From an uncultured Pseudomonas sp. (GTDB taxonomy: Bacteria; Pseudomonadota; Gammaproteobacteria; Pseudomonadales; Pseudomonadaceae), in the NCBI RefSeq assembly GCF_913774235.1, contig NZ_CAJYDW010000012.1:806001-870000 (forward strand): 64,000 nucleotides of DNA, in the 5' to 3' direction. Of the stretch, positions 17,832-25,661 are shown piece after piece; positions within the stretch are counted from its first letter, which is position 1; the number at the start of each line of letters is the position of its first letter. Below the pieces are notes generated by a model. That model saw nothing but the letters and a program-made list of their open reading frames with translations. It did not search any database and was not told the origin of the DNA. The translations under genes and the position numbers were made by a program.

Positions 17832-17940
17832 CGTAGGGTGGAAAACCGCGTAGCGTTTTCCACGCGGGGTTAAGGCCAGATTCCCGCGTTTAACGAAACT
17901 GCCCCCTCTCCCTAGGGGGAGAGGGTTGGGGTGAGGGGGC
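17832..17940. repeat. Two intergenic palindromic repeats
   Basis: The first, near 17832-17865, has inverted arms GTGGAAAAC (17838-17846) and GTTTTCCAC (17855-17863) in the context GTAGGGTGGAAAAC, a dispersed intergenic repeat type in gammaproteobacteria. The second, 17902-17940, contains CCCTCTCCCT followed by AGGGGGAGAGGG and then TTGGGGTGAGGGG, another widespread dispersed element able to form a hairpin. Together they fill the gap between the MEKHLA gene and lutC, which converge. Confidence 0.6.
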
Positions 17941-17948
17941 ACAACCCA

Positions 17949-18617
17949 TCACTCATCCTCGACGATCAGCACCACCAGATCCCTCGGCCCATGGGCGCCA
18001 TAGGCCAGCACCTGCTCGATGTCGGCGGTCTTGGACGGCCCGGAGATCAGCAGGGCATTGGTCGGCATGCCGTCCTGCCAGCGGTGCTGTCGCTGCAGTT
18101 CGTAGAAGTTGTCCACCACGGTGCTGGCCCGGAGCAGGGCGATGTGTAGCGGTGGTACCAGGCTCATCAGGCGTGGTTCCTGGCGATCCGGCCAGAGCAC
18201 CAGGCTGCCGGTGGAAGCCAGGGCGCCCAGGGTGCCGGTGAGGCTGGCCGGGGTGTCGTTGAACAGCTCGGCCTTCCATTCTTCCACCGGGCGGTCGTAG
18301 GCCTTCCAGCGCGGCTGGCCATCGCTCTGCCAGCGCTCCACCAGGCGCGCACCATGGGGCGTGCCAGGGGCGATCAGCAGTTGGTCCAGACCCCGCTCGG
18401 CGAGGACGCGCTCGACCAGCGCCGGCCAGTCCGCCGTGGTGGTCAGGTGGGTTTCGGTATGCACCGTCTCCATCAGGGTGCGCAGGCGGGAGATGCGCTC
18501 TGCGGGTGGATAGCGCCAGGGTTCGGTCACCAGGGCTTCGTCGAAGTTATCGGCCAGCGGCTGGGTGCCCTGCAGACTGCCGCGCAGCTTGGCGAGGATG
18601 TTGTCGCGGGCGCTCAT
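17949..18617 (-). CDS. lutC: L-lactate utilisation protein LutC
   Basis: This 222-residue LUD-domain protein is the third subunit of the LutABC complex that oxidises L-lactate to pyruvate. The family pattern is seen in ILAKLRGSL at the N-terminus, a central ASLTGTLGALASTGSLVLW (the G-T-LxxTG-S/T-xxxLWP block), LMSLVPPLHIALLRAS and ALLISGPSKTADIEQVLAYGAHGP. ATG 18617 overlaps the lutB stop by four bases (ATGA), indicating translational coupling. It is the last gene of lldP-lutA-lutB-lutC and faces the repeats at 17832-17940. Regulation should be by the divergent LldR. Confidence 0.92.
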   Translation of the reverse strand: MSARDNILAKLRGSLQGTQPLADNFDEALVTEPWRYPPAERISRLRTLMETVHTETHLTTTADWPALVERVLAERGLDQLLIAPGTPHGARLVERWQSDGQPRWKAYDRPVEEWKAELFNDTPASLTGTLGALASTGSLVLWPDRQEPRLMSLVPPLHIALLRASTVVDNFYELQRQHRWQDGMPTNALLISGPSKTADIEQVLAYGAHGPRDLVVLIVEDE

Positions 18618-20068
18618 GGGCGTTTCTCCAGGTGGTCGCGAGCCAGCTCGTGGAGCGAGCGACGGGCAGGTTTGGGTGCGCTGTGGTGCTCCGTCCAGGG
18701 GCCGAGCTGGCCGGGGGTGAAGCGGCCGAAGCGGGTGGCCAGATAGCTGAAGCCGCGATAGAGCAGCGGCGAGGTATAGAGATTCTGCCAGGCATGCCAG
18801 GTCCAGCGCTCGCGGGCGGAGAACTTGCTGCCCTGGCCGCGCAGCAGGTGCGGCTCGGCGTCGGGCGCCTTGACGTTTTCCTCGCGCAATCGCCGCAACA
18901 GCGCCGGAATCGGGATCTTGACCGGGCAGACTTCGCCGCAGGCGCCACACAGCGACGAGGCGCTGGGATGATCGGGCGCGCGCTCCAGACCCACCAGGTG
19001 CGGGGTGATGATGGCGCCGATGGGGCCGGGATAGACCTCGCCATAGGCATGGCCGCCGATGCGGGTATAGACCGGGCAGTGGTTCATGCAGGCGCCGCAG
19101 CGGATGCAGTTGAGGGTCTGGCGCAATTCGCTGTCGGCGAAGGCCTGGCTGCGACCATTGTCCAGCAGCACCAGGTGCACCTCGCGCGGGCCGTCCAGTT
19201 CCTCGGCCTTGCGTGGCCCGGAGATCATGTTGACGTAGGTGGTGATGGGCTGGCCCAGGGCGGAGCGCGTCAGCAGCGACAGCAGCGGCACCACGTCGCG
19301 CAGATTCTCCACCACCTTCTCGATGCCGGTCACGGCGATGTGCACCGGCGGCACCGTGGTAGACATCCGCCCGTTGCCCTCGTTTTCCACCAGCAGCAGG
19401 GTGCCGGTCTCGGCGACGGCGAAGTTGACCCCGGAGATGCCGATGTCGGCCTCGAAGAATTTCTGCCGCAGCACCCGCCGGCCGGTCTGGATGAGTTCGT
19501 CGACGTCGGTGGTGTAGGGCTCGTCCAGATGCTCGTGGAAGAGGGTGCCGACCTGCTGCCGGTTGAGGTGGATGGCCGGCATGATGATGTGCGACGGCTT
19601 CTCGCCGGCGAGCTGGATGATGTACTCGCCCATGTCCGACTCCAGGCAGTCGATGCCCTGGGCGCCGAGGACGTGGTTCATGTCCATCTCTTCGCTGACC
19701 ATGGACTTGCCCTTGATCAGCAGTTTGGCCGCATGGCGCTCGGCGATCTGCTGGACGATGGCGTTGGCCTCGGCCGTGGTCTCGGCCCAGTGCACCTGGA
19801 CGCCATTGCGCGTGAGGTTAGCCTCCAGGCGTTCCAGCAGCTCCGGCAGCTTGGACAGCGCCCGGGCACGGGTGCGATTGCCCAGTTCGCGCAGGCGCTC
19901 GCGCTCGTCGGCATCGCTCATGCTGGCCAGGCGCTTGGTCATCAGCGAATCCATGGCCGTGCGGAAGTTGCGCCTGAGCTGGTCGTCGCCCAGGGCCTGC
20001 CGCGCACGGGTCTTAAAGGGAGGCGCTTCGCTGACGTCGGTGAGGGGGATCTTCAGCATCTCGTTCAT
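18614..20068 (-). CDS. lutB: L-lactate utilisation iron-sulfur protein LutB
   Basis: The 484-residue protein combines a LUD domain with two ferredoxin-type 4Fe-4S clusters. The clusters are visible as CIRCGACMNHCPVY and CGACGEVCPVKIPIPALL; cysteine spacing is CxxCxxCxxxCP in both. The N-terminal LUD part contains KGKSMVSEEMDMNHVLGAQG and GISGVNFAVAETGTLLLVENEGNGR, as in LutB/LldF. It passes electrons from lactate oxidation in the cytoplasm, with LutA and LutC. The start at 20068 follows GGAGGTGCCAC and overlaps the lutA stop by four bases; the stop overlaps the lutC start in the same way. Confidence 0.94.
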   Translation of the reverse strand: MNEMLKIPLTDVSEAPPFKTRARQALGDDQLRRNFRTAMDSLMTKRLASMSDADERERLRELGNRTRARALSKLPELLERLEANLTRNGVQVHWAETTAEANAIVQQIAERHAAKLLIKGKSMVSEEMDMNHVLGAQGIDCLESDMGEYIIQLAGEKPSHIIMPAIHLNRQQVGTLFHEHLDEPYTTDVDELIQTGRRVLRQKFFEADIGISGVNFAVAETGTLLLVENEGNGRMSTTVPPVHIAVTGIEKVVENLRDVVPLLSLLTRSALGQPITTYVNMISGPRKAEELDGPREVHLVLLDNGRSQAFADSELRQTLNCIRCGACMNHCPVYTRIGGHAYGEVYPGPIGAIITPHLVGLERAPDHPSASSLCGACGEVCPVKIPIPALLRRLREENVKAPDAEPHLLRGQGSKFSARERWTWHAWQNLYTSPLLYRGFSYLATRFGRFTPGQLGPWTEHHSAPKPARRSLHELARDHLEKRP

Positions 20069-20889
20069 GTGGCACCTCCGATACGGCGCCAGAGAAAGCT
20101 CGCCAGGTGTTCGCCACGCAGGGCGGCGCGCTGCTTTTCCAGGGCGCCGTTGATGTTCATCAGGCACCCGCAGTCGGCGGTGAGCACCTGGGCCGCGCCG
20201 CTGTCCTGCAGGGCACGGGTCTTGTCCGCCACCATGGCACCGGAGATGTCCGGCATCCGCACCGAGAAGGTGCCGCCAAAGCCGCAGCATTCGCTTTCGT
20301 GGTCATGGTCGACACGCTCCACGGCCTCTAGCTGGCCGAGCAGGGCGCGGCCGTGCACATGGGTCTGCATCTCGCGGCGGGCGCTGCAGGAGGTGTGCAG
20401 CGCCACCTTGGTCGGAGCGCCGCGATCCTGGTAGTCGACCTGGCAGACGTGCAGCAGGAATTCCGCGAGCTCGTAGGTGCGCTCGGCCAGATCCTGCACC
20501 TGACGCAGGGTCTCCGGCTCGTCGGCGAACAGCTCGGCATAGTGATGGCGCAGCATCCCGGCGCAGGAGCCGGAGGGCACCACCACCGGCCAGGGCTCGG
20601 CGAACAATGCCAGCTGGGTGCGGGCGACGGCGCGGGCTTCCTCGGTGTAGCCCGAGGTATAGGCCGGCTGGCCGCAGCAACTCTGCGCCTGGGGGAAATG
20701 CACGCGGATGCCTTCGCGCTCCAGCAGGCGAATGCTGTCCATGCCGGCTTCGGGATAGAAGAGGTCCACCACGCAGGTGCCGAACAGATAGACCTGGGTC
20801 GGTTTCTCGTGCGGATAGGTCCGCGGCGGCGCCAGGGGCGGCGCGGTACGGGTAGCGTTGGGGGCGGCGTTATGGAAGAGGTCGTTCAT
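20065..20889 (-). CDS. lutA: L-lactate utilisation protein LutA (CCG-domain Fe-S oxidoreductase)
   Basis: The 274-residue protein has the two cysteine-rich CCG domains of LutA/LldE and of heterodisulfide reductase-type proteins: SCCGQPAYTSGY in the first half and ECCGFGGTFSV in the second, with supporting cysteines in GTCVVDLFYPE, PSGSCAGMLRHHY, HTSCSARR and TADCGCLMNINGA. It forms the catalytic complex with LutB and LutC. A slightly long Pro/Ala-rich N-terminus (about 30 residues) precedes the core (VYLFGTCVVDLF). It lies 74 bases after lldP; that gap holds a 9-bp GC-rich hairpin. Its stop overlaps the lutB start by four bases. Confidence 0.93.
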   Translation of the reverse strand: MNDLFHNAAPNATRTAPPLAPPRTYPHEKPTQVYLFGTCVVDLFYPEAGMDSIRLLEREGIRVHFPQAQSCCGQPAYTSGYTEEARAVARTQLALFAEPWPVVVPSGSCAGMLRHHYAELFADEPETLRQVQDLAERTYELAEFLLHVCQVDYQDRGAPTKVALHTSCSARREMQTHVHGRALLGQLEAVERVDHDHESECCGFGGTFSVRMPDISGAMVADKTRALQDSGAAQVLTADCGCLMNINGALEKQRAALRGEHLASFLWRRIGGAT

Positions 20890-20926
20890 CAGGCGTCACT
20901 CCGGGTTGGCCCGGTTGTAAGGAGAA

Positions 20927-20952
20927 CCGGCGGCGACCGGAGCCGCCGCCGG
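20927..20952 (-). promoter_or_regulatory. Intercistronic hairpin between lldP and lutA
   Basis: CCGGCGGCG (20927-20935) pairs with CGCCGCCGG (20944-20952) in the 74-base gap. There is no T-tract. It could set relative expression of the permease and the oxidase by mRNA processing or partial termination. Confidence 0.45.
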
Positions 20953-20963
20953 GAACCGCGCGA

Positions 20964-22658
20964 TCAGTGCACCAGCATGCCGGTGAACACATAGGCCTGC
21001 GCCAGGGTGATCAACCCGACCAGCACGGCGAAGCCGATGCTGTGGCGCACGGTGAAGCGGAACAGGTCGGACTCCTTGCCCACCATGCCGGTGGCGGCGC
21101 AGGCCACGGCGATGGATTGCGGCGAGATCATCTTGCCGGTCACACCGCCGGAGCTGTTGGCCGCTACCAGCAGGGTGTCGGAGACGCCGATTTGGTGCGC
21201 GGTGGTGGCCTGCAGCGAGCCGAACAGGGCGTTGGACGAGGTATCTGAACCGGTCAGGAACACCCCCAGCCAACCCAGCAGCGGCGAGAAGAAGGGGAAC
21301 AGTGCGCCGGTACCGGCCAGCAGCAGGGCCAGGGTGGTGGACATGCCCGAGTAGTTGACGACGAAGGCGAAGGCCAGCACGAGTCCGATGGACAGGATCG
21401 GCTTGCGCAACTCCACCAGGGTTTCCTTGAACACGCCCAGGGCGGTCGAGGGCTTGATGCGGAAGATGGCCATGGAGATCAGCGCCGAGATCAGGATGGC
21501 GGTGCCCGAGGCCGACAGCAGGTCGAGCTTGTAGACCGCCGGCATGGGGGTGGGCGTGGCGACGATGGGCGCCGCCTTGAGCACCAGCTTGTCCAGGTAG
21601 GGCACCGGCACATTGATCACCAGCGCATAGAGGGCACCGCCGCTGGCGAACAGCGCCTTGAAGGCCTTGGTGGTCCAGATCGTCACCACCACGGTGAGGA
21701 TCAGGAAGGGCGACCAGGCCTTGATCACGGTGCCCAGGGAGTGCTCCGGCGGCAGGCGACCGCCGCTGCCGAAGCCAACCCCGCCGCCCAGCATGGCGGC
21801 ACCACCGCCGCCGACCACGGTGGTGGCACCGGCGGTGGCGTGCTGCGGCTGACGCAATTTCAGGTAGGCGGTGAGGGCGATCATGGCCGCCAGCGACGAG
21901 GTGATGTCGGGCAGTTCCGGGCCGATGAAGTTGGAGGTCAGGTACTGGAACACCGCGAAGGTGCCGCCGCAGATCAGCGCCGGTTTCCAGGTTTCCCGCA
22001 GGCCGCGCATGCCATCCATCATGAACATCAGCCACAGGGGCACCAGCAGCGACAACAGTGGCAGCTGGCGACCGGTCATGGCGCCGATCTTGAAGGCGTC
22101 GATGCCGGTCACCTGGCCGGCGACGATGGTGGGGATGCCCAGGGCGCCGAAGGCCACCGGCGCGGTATTGGCGATCAGGCAGAGGCCGGCGGCCTTCAGC
22201 GGATTGTGGCCCAGGCCCACCAGCAGCGCGGCGGTGATGGCCACCGGCGCGCCGAAGCCGGCCGCACCCTCCAGGAAGGCGCCGAAGCAGAAGCCGATCA
22301 GCAGCACCTGCAGACGCTGGTCATCGGTGATGGACAGCACCGAGCTGCGGATGATGTCGAACTGGCCGCACTTGACCGTCAGTTTGTAGAGGAACACCGC
22401 CGTGACGATGATCCAGGCGATGGGCCAGAGGCCGTAGAGGAAGCCGTAACCGGCCGACGCCAGCGCCTTGTCCACCGGCATGTGGTAGACGAACAGGGCG
22501 ATGACCAGGGCGATCGCCAGGGTCAGGGCGCCGGCCACGTGGCCTTTGAGACGCAGGCCGGCGAGGGCGACGAAGAAGAACAGGATCGGTAGGGCGGCGA
22601 CGAAGGCCGAAAGGCCCAGGCTACCGAGCGGTAGATAGACTTGTTGCCAGGTTTCCAT
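20964..22658 (-). CDS. lldP: L-lactate permease
   Basis: This 564-residue integral membrane protein belongs to the LctP family of lactate/glycolate:proton symporters and has more than ten hydrophobic segments. Family marks include the opening [70 protein letters not shown] (the highly conserved GFGAPVAI segment), [29 protein letters not shown] and [23 protein letters not shown] Gly-rich cytoplasmic loop ([13 protein letters not shown]) sits mid-protein. It is the first gene of the lactate operon, transcribed away from lldR across the LldR-type operator. No lldD or dld gene follows, so oxidation is assigned to LutABC. Confidence 0.95.
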   Translation of the reverse strand: METWQQVYLPLGSLGLSAFVAALPILFFFVALAGLRLKGHVAGALTLAIALVIALFVYHMPVDKALASAGYGFLYGLWPIAWIIVTAVFLYKLTVKCGQFDIIRSSVLSITDDQRLQVLLIGFCFGAFLEGAAGFGAPVAITAALLVGLGHNPLKAAGLCLIANTAPVAFGALGIPTIVAGQVTGIDAFKIGAMTGRQLPLLSLLVPLWLMFMMDGMRGLRETWKPALICGGTFAVFQYLTSNFIGPELPDITSSLAAMIALTAYLKLRQPQHATAGATTVVGGGGAAMLGGGVGFGSGGRLPPEHSLGTVIKAWSPFLILTVVVTIWTTKAFKALFASGGALYALVINVPVPYLDKLVLKAAPIVATPTPMPAVYKLDLLSASGTAILISALISMAIFRIKPSTALGVFKETLVELRKPILSIGLVLAFAFVVNYSGMSTTLALLLAGTGALFPFFSPLLGWLGVFLTGSDTSSNALFGSLQATTAHQIGVSDTLLVAANSSGGVTGKMISPQSIAVACAATGMVGKESDLFRFTVRHSIGFAVLVGLITLAQAYVFTGMLVH

Positions 22659-22728
22659 CGGGTGCTCCTTGATTGTTTTTGTAGGGAGGCGGCAGGACGG
22701 GGTTGCACGGCATCGCGACCTGTGGCAA

Positions 22729-22747
22729 AAATTGGTAAGACCAATTT
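22729..22747. promoter_or_regulatory. LldR/FadR-type operator
   Basis: AAATTGGT-AAG-ACCAATTT is a perfect dyad with eight-base arms and a three-base spacer, 70 bases upstream of lldP and about 130 upstream of lldR. It matches the known GntR/FadR-subfamily lactate regulator pattern TTGGT-N3-ACCAA. Binding of LldR, relieved by L-lactate, is the expected control. Confidence 0.85.
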
Positions 22748-22878
22748 ACAAGGGCGACTTCACGCACGTTAAGCGGGGTCTTTGCGCCTGTCAAATCGAC
22801 GGGCTGCGACTTTAGTCGGCCAGCGGCTGCCCAGCGGTGTCCCGGGCCGCCGCCCACGGGCTTTTCTCGAGGTTTTTC

Positions 22879-23646
22879 ATGGGTTTCGAACCGGTCAAGC
22901 AACGTCGTCTGTCGGACGACATCGTCAAGCATCTGGAAGCGCTGATCGCCGAAGGCTCACTGCGACCCGGCGAGCGCCTGCCGGCCGAACGCGCCCTGGC
23001 CGAGCGCTTCGGGGTATCACGACCGTCGCTGCGCGAGGCGATCCAGAAACTGGTGGCGCGCGGGTTGCTGCTCAGTCGGCAGGGCGGCGGCACCTATGTC
23101 ACCGAAGCCCTGAACAGCGCCTTCACCGATCCGCTGTTGCCTTTGCTGGAGAGCCGCGAAGAGACGCGGCGCGATCTGCTGGAGTTTCGCCACACCCTGG
23201 AGAGCGCCTGCGCCTATTACGCCGCGCAGCGGGCCACCGAGCCGGATCTGGCGCGGCTGAAGCTGGCCTGGGAACGCCTGGAGGACTGCTACCGCCGACG
23301 CGAGACCATCAGTCGGGAAGAGGAGGGGGAGGCCGATGCGGCCTTTCACATGGCCATCGCCGAGGCCAGTCACAATGCCGTCTATCTACACAGCATCCGC
23401 AGTCTTTTCGAGCTGCTCCGGCACCACATGGTGACCAACATCGGCGGCATGCATGCCCAGCGCGGCGAAACCCGCGAGCGGTTGCTCGAACAGCATCGGG
23501 CACTCTACGAAGCCATTGTCGACGGACGCGCCGAGGCCGCGCGGGAGGCAGCCAACCGGCATCTGGCTTATGTGCAGGAAGTCCTGGTGGAGGCGGGGGC
23601 GGTGGCTCATCGGCTAGCGCGCGCCAGGCGCCGCGATGAGTTTTAG
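22879..23646 (+). CDS. lldR: GntR-family (FadR subfamily) lactate-responsive regulator LldR
   Basis: The 255-residue protein has an N-terminal winged HTH: LSDDIVKHLEALIAEGSLRPGERLPAERALAERFGVSRPSLREAIQKLVARGLL (about 10-63), the full GntR signature. An all-helical FCD effector domain follows, with DLLEFRHTLESACAYYAA, FHMAIAEASHN and HRALYEAIVDGRAEAAREAANRHL, whose Asp and His residues form the metal/ligand pocket in FadR-type proteins. It is divergent from lldP with a perfect TTGGT-N3-ACCAA operator between them, so it should repress lldP-lutABC until lactate is present. ATG 22879 (CGAGG upstream) is used; the open frame starts at 22837. Confidence 0.92.
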   Translation: MGFEPVKQRRLSDDIVKHLEALIAEGSLRPGERLPAERALAERFGVSRPSLREAIQKLVARGLLLSRQGGGTYVTEALNSAFTDPLLPLLESREETRRDLLEFRHTLESACAYYAAQRATEPDLARLKLAWERLEDCYRRRETISREEEGEADAAFHMAIAEASHNAVYLHSIRSLFELLRHHMVTNIGGMHAQRGETRERLLEQHRALYEAIVDGRAEAAREAANRHLAYVQEVLVEAGAVAHRLARARRRDEF

Positions 23647-23660
23647 AATCATTTAGAAAC

Positions 23661-23677
23661 AATATCATTTTGATATT
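23661..23677 (+). terminator. Weak AT-rich hairpin after lldR
   Basis: AATATCA-TTT-TGATATT forms a 7-bp stem 15 bases after the lldR stop, followed by a T-rich run (ATTAATTTATTTTT). It could act as a weak intrinsic terminator separating lldR from the chemosensory operon. Confidence 0.45.
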
Positions 23678-23700
23678 ATTAATTTATTTTTCGAGTTCCC

Positions 23701-23728
23701 TAAAGTTTTCCCTGCCAAGCCGTGATAA
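23701..23728 (+). promoter_or_regulatory. FliA (sigma28)-like promoter in front of the chemosensory operon
   Basis: TAAAGTTT (23701-23708) is an exact match to the -35 box of flagellar sigma28 promoters. Ten bases later GCCGTGATAA (23719-23728) resembles the -10 GCCGATAA with a two-base insertion. If real, transcription would start near 23735, which implies a start codon downstream of the GTG at 23722 (for example GTG 23776). Confidence 0.45.
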
Positions 23729-24948
23729 CCCGGTCACACTCTCTCGCTTTAGGGCGTCTAGACCGGTACTTGACAGTGGCCACACATATTTCAGACATCC
23801 GAGTTCCACCCTTCCTGCTGACGCCAGCCGTTCTGGGTGCAACGTCGGTATTCTCGCTGTTCGGCGTTGCCGGGCTCTCGACCACGACCCTCGTCCTCGG
23901 TGGCGTCCAGATCGCCCTGGCGGCAGGCGCCGCCATCTGGCAATACCAGCGCGCCGCCACCCTGCAGGGTGAGCTGCAGGCTGCCCAGGCGGTAGGCGAG
24001 GAACTCAGCCTGGCCCGCGACGAGGCGCTGGAAAATCTCTGCATCGCCGTGCTTCCCGTGTGGTCCGAGCAGATCGAGGCCGCGCGTGCTCACACCGAGC
24101 AGGAAATCGTCAGTCTGACCAGCCGCTTCGCCGAGCTGGCCGGCCGTATCGAGAGCGTGGCGGGCAACGACCAGGGCGGCGGTGATCGCCTGGTGAACCT
24201 GATGGCCGCCAGCCAGAACCAGCTGGACGGCATCCTGCAGTCCTTGCGCGAGGCGCTCTCCAGCAAGGGTGCCCTGCTCAACGAGGTCAACGGCCTGGCC
24301 TCGCTCACCGAGCAGCTCAAGAGCATGGCCAAGGACGTCGGCGACGTGGCGCGCCAGACCAACCTCCTGGCGCTCAACGCCGCCATCGAAGCGGCACGCG
24401 CCGGCGAGGCCGGTCGCGGCTTTGCGGTGGTCGCCGACGAGGTGCGCAAGCTCTCCACCCTGTCCGGCGATACCGGCCAGAAGATCGGCGAGACCGTGGA
24501 GACCGTGAACGGCGCCATCGCTCGCACCCTCGAACTGTCGCAGCGCCATGCCGAGCGCGATACCGGCACCCTGAACCAGTCCGGCGAGACCATCGAGCAG
24601 GTCATCGGTGCCTTCGGTGGCACCACCCGCGAGGTGGTCGAGCGTAGCGATGCCCTGGCGGAAAACGCCTCGGCCGTCGGTGGCGCCATCGCCGAGGTCC
24701 TGGTCGCCCTGCAATTCCAGGATCGGGTCAGCCAGATGCTCGGCCACGTCCGTGACGACCAGGCCCGTCTGGAGCGCCTGGTCGCCGAACGGCGCGCCCT
24801 AGCGGCCAACGGCCAAGCGCTGCCTCCTCTCGATACCAAGGCCTGGCTCGCCGAGCTGGCCCGCACCTACACCATGGCCGAGCAGGTCGCCGTACACCAC
24901 GGCAAACGTCCCGCCGCCACCGCCGAATCCGATATCACCTTCTTCTAA
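23722..24948 (+). CDS. Membrane-anchored MCP-like protein with CheZ-like DxxxQ element
   Basis: The product (up to 408 residues) has two close hydrophobic segments near the N-terminus ([21 protein letters not shown] and [18 protein letters not shown]) and no periplasmic sensor domain. A coiled cytoplasmic region follows, then an MCP signalling tip ([34 protein letters not shown], about 212-246). After the tip comes [40 protein letters not shown]334 and Q338 make a DxxxQ motif like that of the CheY-P phosphatase CheZ. It ends near DITFF. It is the first gene of the chemosensory operon, 16 bases before cheY. The start is uncertain: GTG 23722 or 23776, neither with a good ribosome site. A combined receptor and phosphatase role is inference. 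Confidence 0.75.
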   Translation: MITRSHSLALGRLDRYLTVATHISDIRVPPFLLTPAVLGATSVFSLFGVAGLSTTTLVLGGVQIALAAGAAIWQYQRAATLQGELQAAQAVGEELSLARDEALENLCIAVLPVWSEQIEAARAHTEQEIVSLTSRFAELAGRIESVAGNDQGGGDRLVNLMAASQNQLDGILQSLREALSSKGALLNEVNGLASLTEQLKSMAKDVGDVARQTNLLALNAAIEAARAGEAGRGFAVVADEVRKLSTLSGDTGQKIGETVETVNGAIARTLELSQRHAERDTGTLNQSGETIEQVIGAFGGTTREVVERSDALAENASAVGGAIAEVLVALQFQDRVSQMLGHVRDDQARLERLVAERRALAANGQALPPLDTKAWLAELARTYTMAEQVAVHHGKRPAATAESDITFF

Positions 24949-24964
24949 CAGGGAAGCTCCCGCT

Positions 24965-25336
24965 ATGAGCAACAAGACCATTCTGATCGTCGACGACTCC
25001 ATTTCCATCCGCCAGGTGGTCGCCATGACCCTCAAGGGTGCCGGTTATGACGTCATCGAAGGCTGTGACGGCCGCGACGCCCTCACCAAGCTGGATGGCC
25101 GCAAGATCCACCTGATCATCAGTGACGTGAACATGCCCAACATGGACGGCATCACCTTCGTCACCGCGGCCAAGAAGCTGCCGGCCTACAAGTTCACCCC
25201 GGTGATCATGCTGACCACCGAATCGGACGCCACCAAGAAGGCCGCCGGCCAGGCCGCCGGCGCCAAGGCCTGGATGGTCAAGCCCTTCCAGCCGGCGCAG
25301 ATGTTGGCGGCGGTTTCCAAATTGATCATGCCCTGA
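24965..25336 (+). CDS. cheY: CheY-type response regulator
   Basis: This 123-residue single receiver domain contains acidic D10-D11 (LIVDDS), phosphorylation site D54 (IISDVNMPNMDG), switch residue T84 or T85 (IMLTTES) and K106 (MVKPFQP). It has no output domain, so phosphorylation by the CheA encoded two genes downstream must be read by binding to a target such as the flagellar switch or another partner. It follows the MCP-like gene by 16 bases with a GGAAG ribosome site and precedes the STAS gene by 19 bases. No separate cheZ is present; the DxxxQ element of the first gene may serve that purpose. Confidence 0.92.
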   Translation: MSNKTILIVDDSISIRQVVAMTLKGAGYDVIEGCDGRDALTKLDGRKIHLIISDVNMPNMDGITFVTAAKKLPAYKFTPVIMLTTESDATKKAAGQAAGAKAWMVKPFQPAQMLAAVSKLIMP

Positions 25337-25355
25337 TAGCCCGCGGAGGTTGCCC

Positions 25356-25661
25356 ATGAACGACGTCGTTCGTACTCGCTTACCCCTCTCCGGGCCCCTG
25401 ACCATCTACACCGCAGCGGACAGCAAGCCGCTGCTGATGGAGCCCCTGGCCGCCGGTGTCACCCTGGCCCTGGAACTGGCCGAGGTCGACGAGTTCGACT
25501 CGGCCGGCTTGCAGCTGCTCCTGCTGGCGCAGCGGGAAGCGCGCAATCTGGGCGGCGCTCTGGAGCTGATCGACCCCAGCCCGGCGATCACCGAATTGCT
25601 GGAGCTGGCCGGTCTGACCCAGTTCTTCATGCCCACCCCGACCGAGGAGGTGGCCGCATGA
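25356..25661 (+). CDS. STAS-domain protein (anti-sigma-antagonist-like) in chemotaxis operon
   Basis: The 101-residue product is a lone STAS domain: LPLSGPLTIYTAADSKPLLMEPL, then LALELAEVDEFDSAGLQLLLLAQREA, where D-S-A-G-L-Q is the SpoIIAA-type phosphorylatable Ser loop, and ALELIDPSPAITELLELAGL at the end. STAS proteins usually take part in partner switching with serine kinases. In some chemosensory operons a STAS protein sits between CheY and CheA and acts as a side partner of CheA (CheS-like). ATG 25356 has GGAGG upstream. Its stop overlaps the cheA start (ATGA), so the two are translationally coupled, which suggests a stoichiometric relation to CheA. Confidence 0.85.
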   Translation: MNDVVRTRLPLSGPLTIYTAADSKPLLMEPLAAGVTLALELAEVDEFDSAGLQLLLLAQREARNLGGALELIDPSPAITELLELAGLTQFFMPTPTEEVAA

